64,000 nt of DNA, taken from Undaria pinnatifida. Lineage: Eukaryota > Sar > Phaeophyceae > Laminariales > Alariaceae. Each line of letters starts with the position of its first letter. Position 1 is the stretch's first letter. A model generated the notes under the pieces. The model saw nothing but the letters and a program-made list of their open reading frames with translations, did no database searches and had not been told where the DNA came from. Position numbers and translations under genes: made by a program. The DNA is taken from contig JABAKD010000018.1 of the NCBI GenBank assembly GCA_012845835.1, positions 7,850,701-7,914,700 of the forward strand, read 5' to 3'. This document shows, piece after piece, positions 60,370 to 64,000 of this stretch.

Positions 60370-61500
60370 AAGGTACCACCCTTTCTACGATACTACCCTA
60401 CCTATCAAAGGGAACCACCCCCGGTGATAAAAAGAGACAAATTGAAAAACAAAAGGCGAATTTACCACCGGGGTATCGTTAGACGCCACCCTCATGAGCC
60501 GGTAGGCCTTTCAAGCAGCACAAAAAAACTATCACCCGAGATCCGCACTGATAAAACATCCTTTGGCCCCGTACATGGATAACAACGTTGAAGACGGGCA
60601 GAGCCTTGCGGCACGGGCGGTCCATCGCCTGGGGGAAGATGTATGTGGTCCCGTTTTTCGTCGTCCCGATGACACATTTTTTTTTTTTTTATTGTTTATG
60701 TTTTTTGTTCCTCATCCCATTTATTATCCTCGCACTGCTCTCGCCCGCCCTCCCAGTAGTAAATCAGATCCGGGGTCACACAGCGTGTCCTCCTCCCCCC
60801 TCCCCACTACGGTACGTGCCTTCATTTCTTATCGCGAGAAGAACTTAGTATTATCTTCTCTCGCCGACTAACGTCGAATTGTACCTACCAACGCTGATAT
60901 ATATATATATATGTGTATATGCTGCCCCGACGCGGCCTGCCCACGCGCCCCTGCTTCGGGCGCAGCTTGTGACGTGCTAGCTACAGCATCACGTGCCGCG
61001 CCGGCTGTACCAGTGCAGACCGCGCCCGCCACAGATCAAGCTGCCATATGTCTAGGGTGCACAAACACGATAGCATTAATTGTGGTACCCCAGCGGGTTC
61101 AAGCCGTTCCATATAAAGCTAGTGAGAAAAAAGTCCGGGTACTCCTACACGTTCCTATCACCCCCTTGCTAGGACCCCCCCCCCCCCCCCCCCGCCTCTT
61201 TGAGAATAAGTGATGTGCACACGCTAAAGACGGTTATATATGAGGCTAAATGTTCACCTCTTTGATGACACCCACCCTCTGCTCCCTGGGCGGGCGTGCC
61301 ATGGGCACCAACTCTGCCCATGTTATCACCTCGACACGTGTCACCTCCCACGAGAAATTACCCCCCCCCCCCGGGTTAACAAAGCGAAATTCGAAGAAAG
61401 CAAGCTGATAATTACCGGCGTTCACTAGACATCACCCACCAAAGCAAACCACCCCGGGTGATGAGAAAAGCAAAACTCGAAACAGTTATCACCCGGGCTA
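60370..61500. other. No clear gene; ACCACCCCGGGTGAT repeat pair
   Basis: GGGAACCACCCCCGGTGATA..AAAAGAGACAAATTG (60401-60440) resembles AACCACCCCGGGTGATGAGAA..AAACTCG (61448-61480), and each block ends in a second CACCCG. Possible small repeat family. An AT run is at 60895-60912 and poly-C at 61176-61193. Confidence 0.45.
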
Positions 61501-61909
61501 AGAATCCCGAACACGGCAGGTTCCACTCCTTTCCATCCATGGGAAAGATGCTCGCTCTGTTTGCTGTTTGTTGTTCTGGAAATATGAAACATGAAACAAA
61601 ATAATGAAGAGCGGTTCGAAACATGAGCTAAAAGACAGAACATGCGGAAAAAATAATAAGGAACCAAAAGCACGAAGATATACAGAAGAAGGAACAAAGA
61701 TGAAGGAACGGACAAGAACAGAAAAACAACAGGGGAAAAGGATCGGGAAAGAGCAACAAGAGGAGAAAGAACAAGAATAACAACAACAAACAAACCACGA
61801 GAAGAGACGAAAACACACACAAGGTATGCCAGTATGATGCCAAACGTACGAACTCTTCGGAGATCGAAATAATACGCTCGAAAAAAACTGGATTATTCCA
61901 TCGGTCACG

Positions 61910-62320
61910 ATCCGGCCCGTGGGTCGGGTCAGGAGCCTTTGTAAAACTCACGGGTCGAGTCGGGTCGGGTCGGGAGGTGTTCATAATCTCACGGGTCGGG
62001 TTGAGTCGTGCCAGGAGGATGTCGAACATCACGGGTCGCATCGGGTGGCCCTGACCCTACCCGATCCGAAAGAAGCAACCCGATGCGTGAAAAGCCCTGG
62101 AAAAACGGAGAGAAAGCGCTTCGTATGATAAAATACAAGAATACCAGGGCCGGGTCGCTTATTGCGGGTCGGGTCGGGTCATTTCTGGTGACCCAACCCG
62201 ACCTGTGAGATTTACCGTCCTCCTGACCTGACCCGACTCTCAACCCGTGGGAATTCGAACAGCCCGGGGCTCGACCCGACCCGATCCGACTCGATCCGGG
62301 AAACATCGAAAATTCCCTGC
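61910..62320 (+). mobile_element. Two degenerate hAT/GGGTC MITE remnants
   Basis: 61910-62100 ends GATGCGTGAAAAGCCCTGG, the family terminus. 62150-62320 has GGGTCGGGTCGGGTCATTTC and CGACCCGACCCGATCCGAC. Left ends eroded. Interiors repeat TCACGGGTCGGGT and GTGAGATTTACCG as in 43595-43809. Confidence 0.7.
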
Positions 62321-62736
62321 TGACGCGATTCAAGGATGGTGTTCATGCCCCGTGATGATCCCTGAAGGATACCAACCATCCATGCTGCAGTTCGAATTAC
62401 GGCAGCAGTACCGGCGCGCAACAGCTCGATCGAGTGATGATCATCACCATGTTTGCCGATCGGCAATTTTGTAGCAAGATGAGCGTCAACGTCCGCTTTC
62501 TCGCAAAAAAAGTCCCAACTAGAAGAAGAAAACCAAGGGAAACAAGAGAAAGAAAGCCTACGAACGGTACGTGTGCGCACGACCTCAACATCACTTCTGT
62601 ACCTACTCCCGGCATACCATCGATGTAACCACCTGCCGCCCTTGCTCCACCCTTCCCAATACATGGGCATCTACTTTTTATCCTTAAACCCACAGCCACG
62701 TCCAGGCTCCAACCCCACGCCATGTGTTAGGGTCTG

Positions 62737-63350
62737 TCACCCTTCCCCCCCCCCCCCCCCGCTCTTCTCCTCTATGCTTCCTGCCGATCCCTCAAGTAGA
62801 GCTTCAAGCGGGATACCCTCCGCGAAAATGGCGACCTTGTGGTCGCCTAGACGATTTGAAGTAGGCGTTCCTTCACCGCTGCGTTCCTCGCCGTTGAGAC
62901 CCCGTTCTGTTCCCCTACGACGCTCGCTGATGAAGGTGCTGCCCTCCATCCCGAGACGCCCAAAGCTTTCCACCGCGATGATCGCTGCAAGATTTGGGCT
63001 CCAGTCGTCGAAGGACACATGTTGGACGAGCGCTTTTGTTGGAGCTTGTGCGACTAGGAGGTAGAGGCAGTTAATTCATCGGGGTCGACGTTGCGTCCTC
63101 CTTTGCTGTACCTGCGCCAATGTCTGCGGGCTTTCTACACAGTATTCCGTTATTTCCACCCACCCAACAGCATCCGGGAACACACAGCCACTGCCCGTCC
63201 TGCTTCTTCGTCCGATAAATGGGGAGAGTCGTAAGCAGGCAATTGCGAGAGCCATATCCACTCCCAACCAATCTACCCAGCCCAAGACCTTGTCTACCGC
63301 GGCTGACATGTTCGCCATGGCCATTCTCGATGCGGTGAAAGCATAGAGGT
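62737..63350 (-). pseudogene. Possible LINE-type remnant, frameshifted
   Basis: Minus strand reads MSFDDWSPNLAAIIAVESFG and RLGMEGSTFI, then in another frame SVVGEQNGVSTARNAAVKER and LLQIV before a stop. This looks like the tail of a retroelement-encoded protein broken by one indel near 62925. The upstream minus frame (63324-63076, ALAIACLRLSPFIGRRS) may belong to it. I recognise the style only, not a defined domain. Confidence 0.3.
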
Positions 63351-64000
63351 ATGGTCTGGGTCAGTATGTCTGTTCGTTATTAGACATCCTCTAGTACTGT
63401 GTTTCGCACTCTCCAGCATCTCAAAAGAGAACTGGCTAACGAGGATCACGGGTGTTTGTTACGGTGTAGCGGGCCCCTTGGGTCGGGATAACTACTGACA
63501 CGTGCCATGACAGGGGTACAGTACCTCATTTTGGCGAAAACATTGCTGACCGACGGGGCTCCTCAACTAGACCAACTAGACTAACAAACTATGTTTCGGC
63601 AGCGAGTCGGACCTCTTGTCATTCTACCCCCGCGAATGTAGTTGCGACTCGGATTGCTGCCTTGAGAGTTTGTGCGTAGGACTTGGCAAACCCCAGCAAC
63701 ACCTTTAATTCCTCTGAGAGACTTACACCTAGCTCAGCGATGAATTGCCCAAACTTCCTGACTACTAGCAGCGTGGGTAAGCAGTTGAGTGTCGTAAGCA
63801 CGGGTGGCGGCGTTTGTGTACGAGAGAGCAGTGTTTATGTACGGGTGCACAGTATTTCAGCCTTTTCACTATTCACTTTTATCTTTTGTCGCAATTTTTC
63901 TTCTTTCACATGGGAAGCGTTTTACCATAGCACTACCAGGCAGGTAGTACGAGGGATACAGCTTGCACTACCCCCTGAGCCCGGCGTTACAACTCAGCGG

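Overview
The window is nuclear DNA from an intron-rich, repeat-laden eukaryote. Short coding islands (80-215 bp) sit in introns of 0.3-5.5 kb with standard GT-AG (and one GC-AG) borders. The rest is dominated by simple repeats, homopolymer C/G runs and small transposable elements. The style (small exons, CTG/GTT repeats, balanced base composition, many MITEs) fits a stramenopile, most likely a brown alga. That assignment is inference from style, because no rRNA or organelle marker is present.

Two conserved housekeeping genes are found, both on the minus strand. (1) 17246-2198: cytosolic-type arginyl-tRNA synthetase in 13 recognisable exons, with all intron phases compatible (about 596 codons). 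The exon carrying the start codon was not found. (2) 41113-27961: a Qa-SNARE of the syntaxin-5/SED5 family in 9 exons, complete from ATG to stop (378 codons), ending in the SNARE motif and a tail-anchor membrane segment. I placed both gene models by hand using splice consensus, phase continuity and family motifs.

The main discovery is that many exons of both genes are accompanied in the adjoining intron or 3' flank by decayed partial copies of themselves ('exon echoes'). At least eight exons are affected. Some have several copies, and several copies still carry a splice site and the neighbouring intron sequence. This suggests repeated local tandem duplication rather than retroposition.

The rest is a mobile-element landscape. 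It holds a tRNA-derived SINE family (about 300 bp, A and B boxes, poly-A tail); hAT-like MITEs with CAGGG ends and an 8-bp target duplication, whose interior has expanded into (CCCGA)n; a 250-bp MITE family (M1) with ends GATTCTACGATAGCC; a palindromic MITE family (M2) built on ACGCGTGCTACG; a 90-bp TTAA-ended family (C); a 970-bp element with 24-bp near-perfect inverted ends; a 1.2-kb element with a broken zinc-binding reading frame; LINE and LTR-type remnants; and satellites (a 100-bp monomer at 57.4-59.1 kb and an ATCACG-type array at 26.6-27.9 kb).

Layout: 0-1.6 kb low-complexity; 1.6-17.3 kb ArgRS and its echoes; 17.3-24.4 kb low-complexity DNA, the 1.2-kb element, a hAT MITE and a poly-C repeat; 24.4-27.9 kb mostly anonymous, then satellite; 27.96-41.1 kb syntaxin; 41.1-43 kb syntaxin upstream region and a possible small first exon on the plus strand; 43-52 kb nested SINEs and MITEs; 51.6-53.2 kb retroelement remnant; 55.9-59.5 kb satellite; 59.9-64 kb inverted repeats, hAT remnants and a possible LINE remnant.
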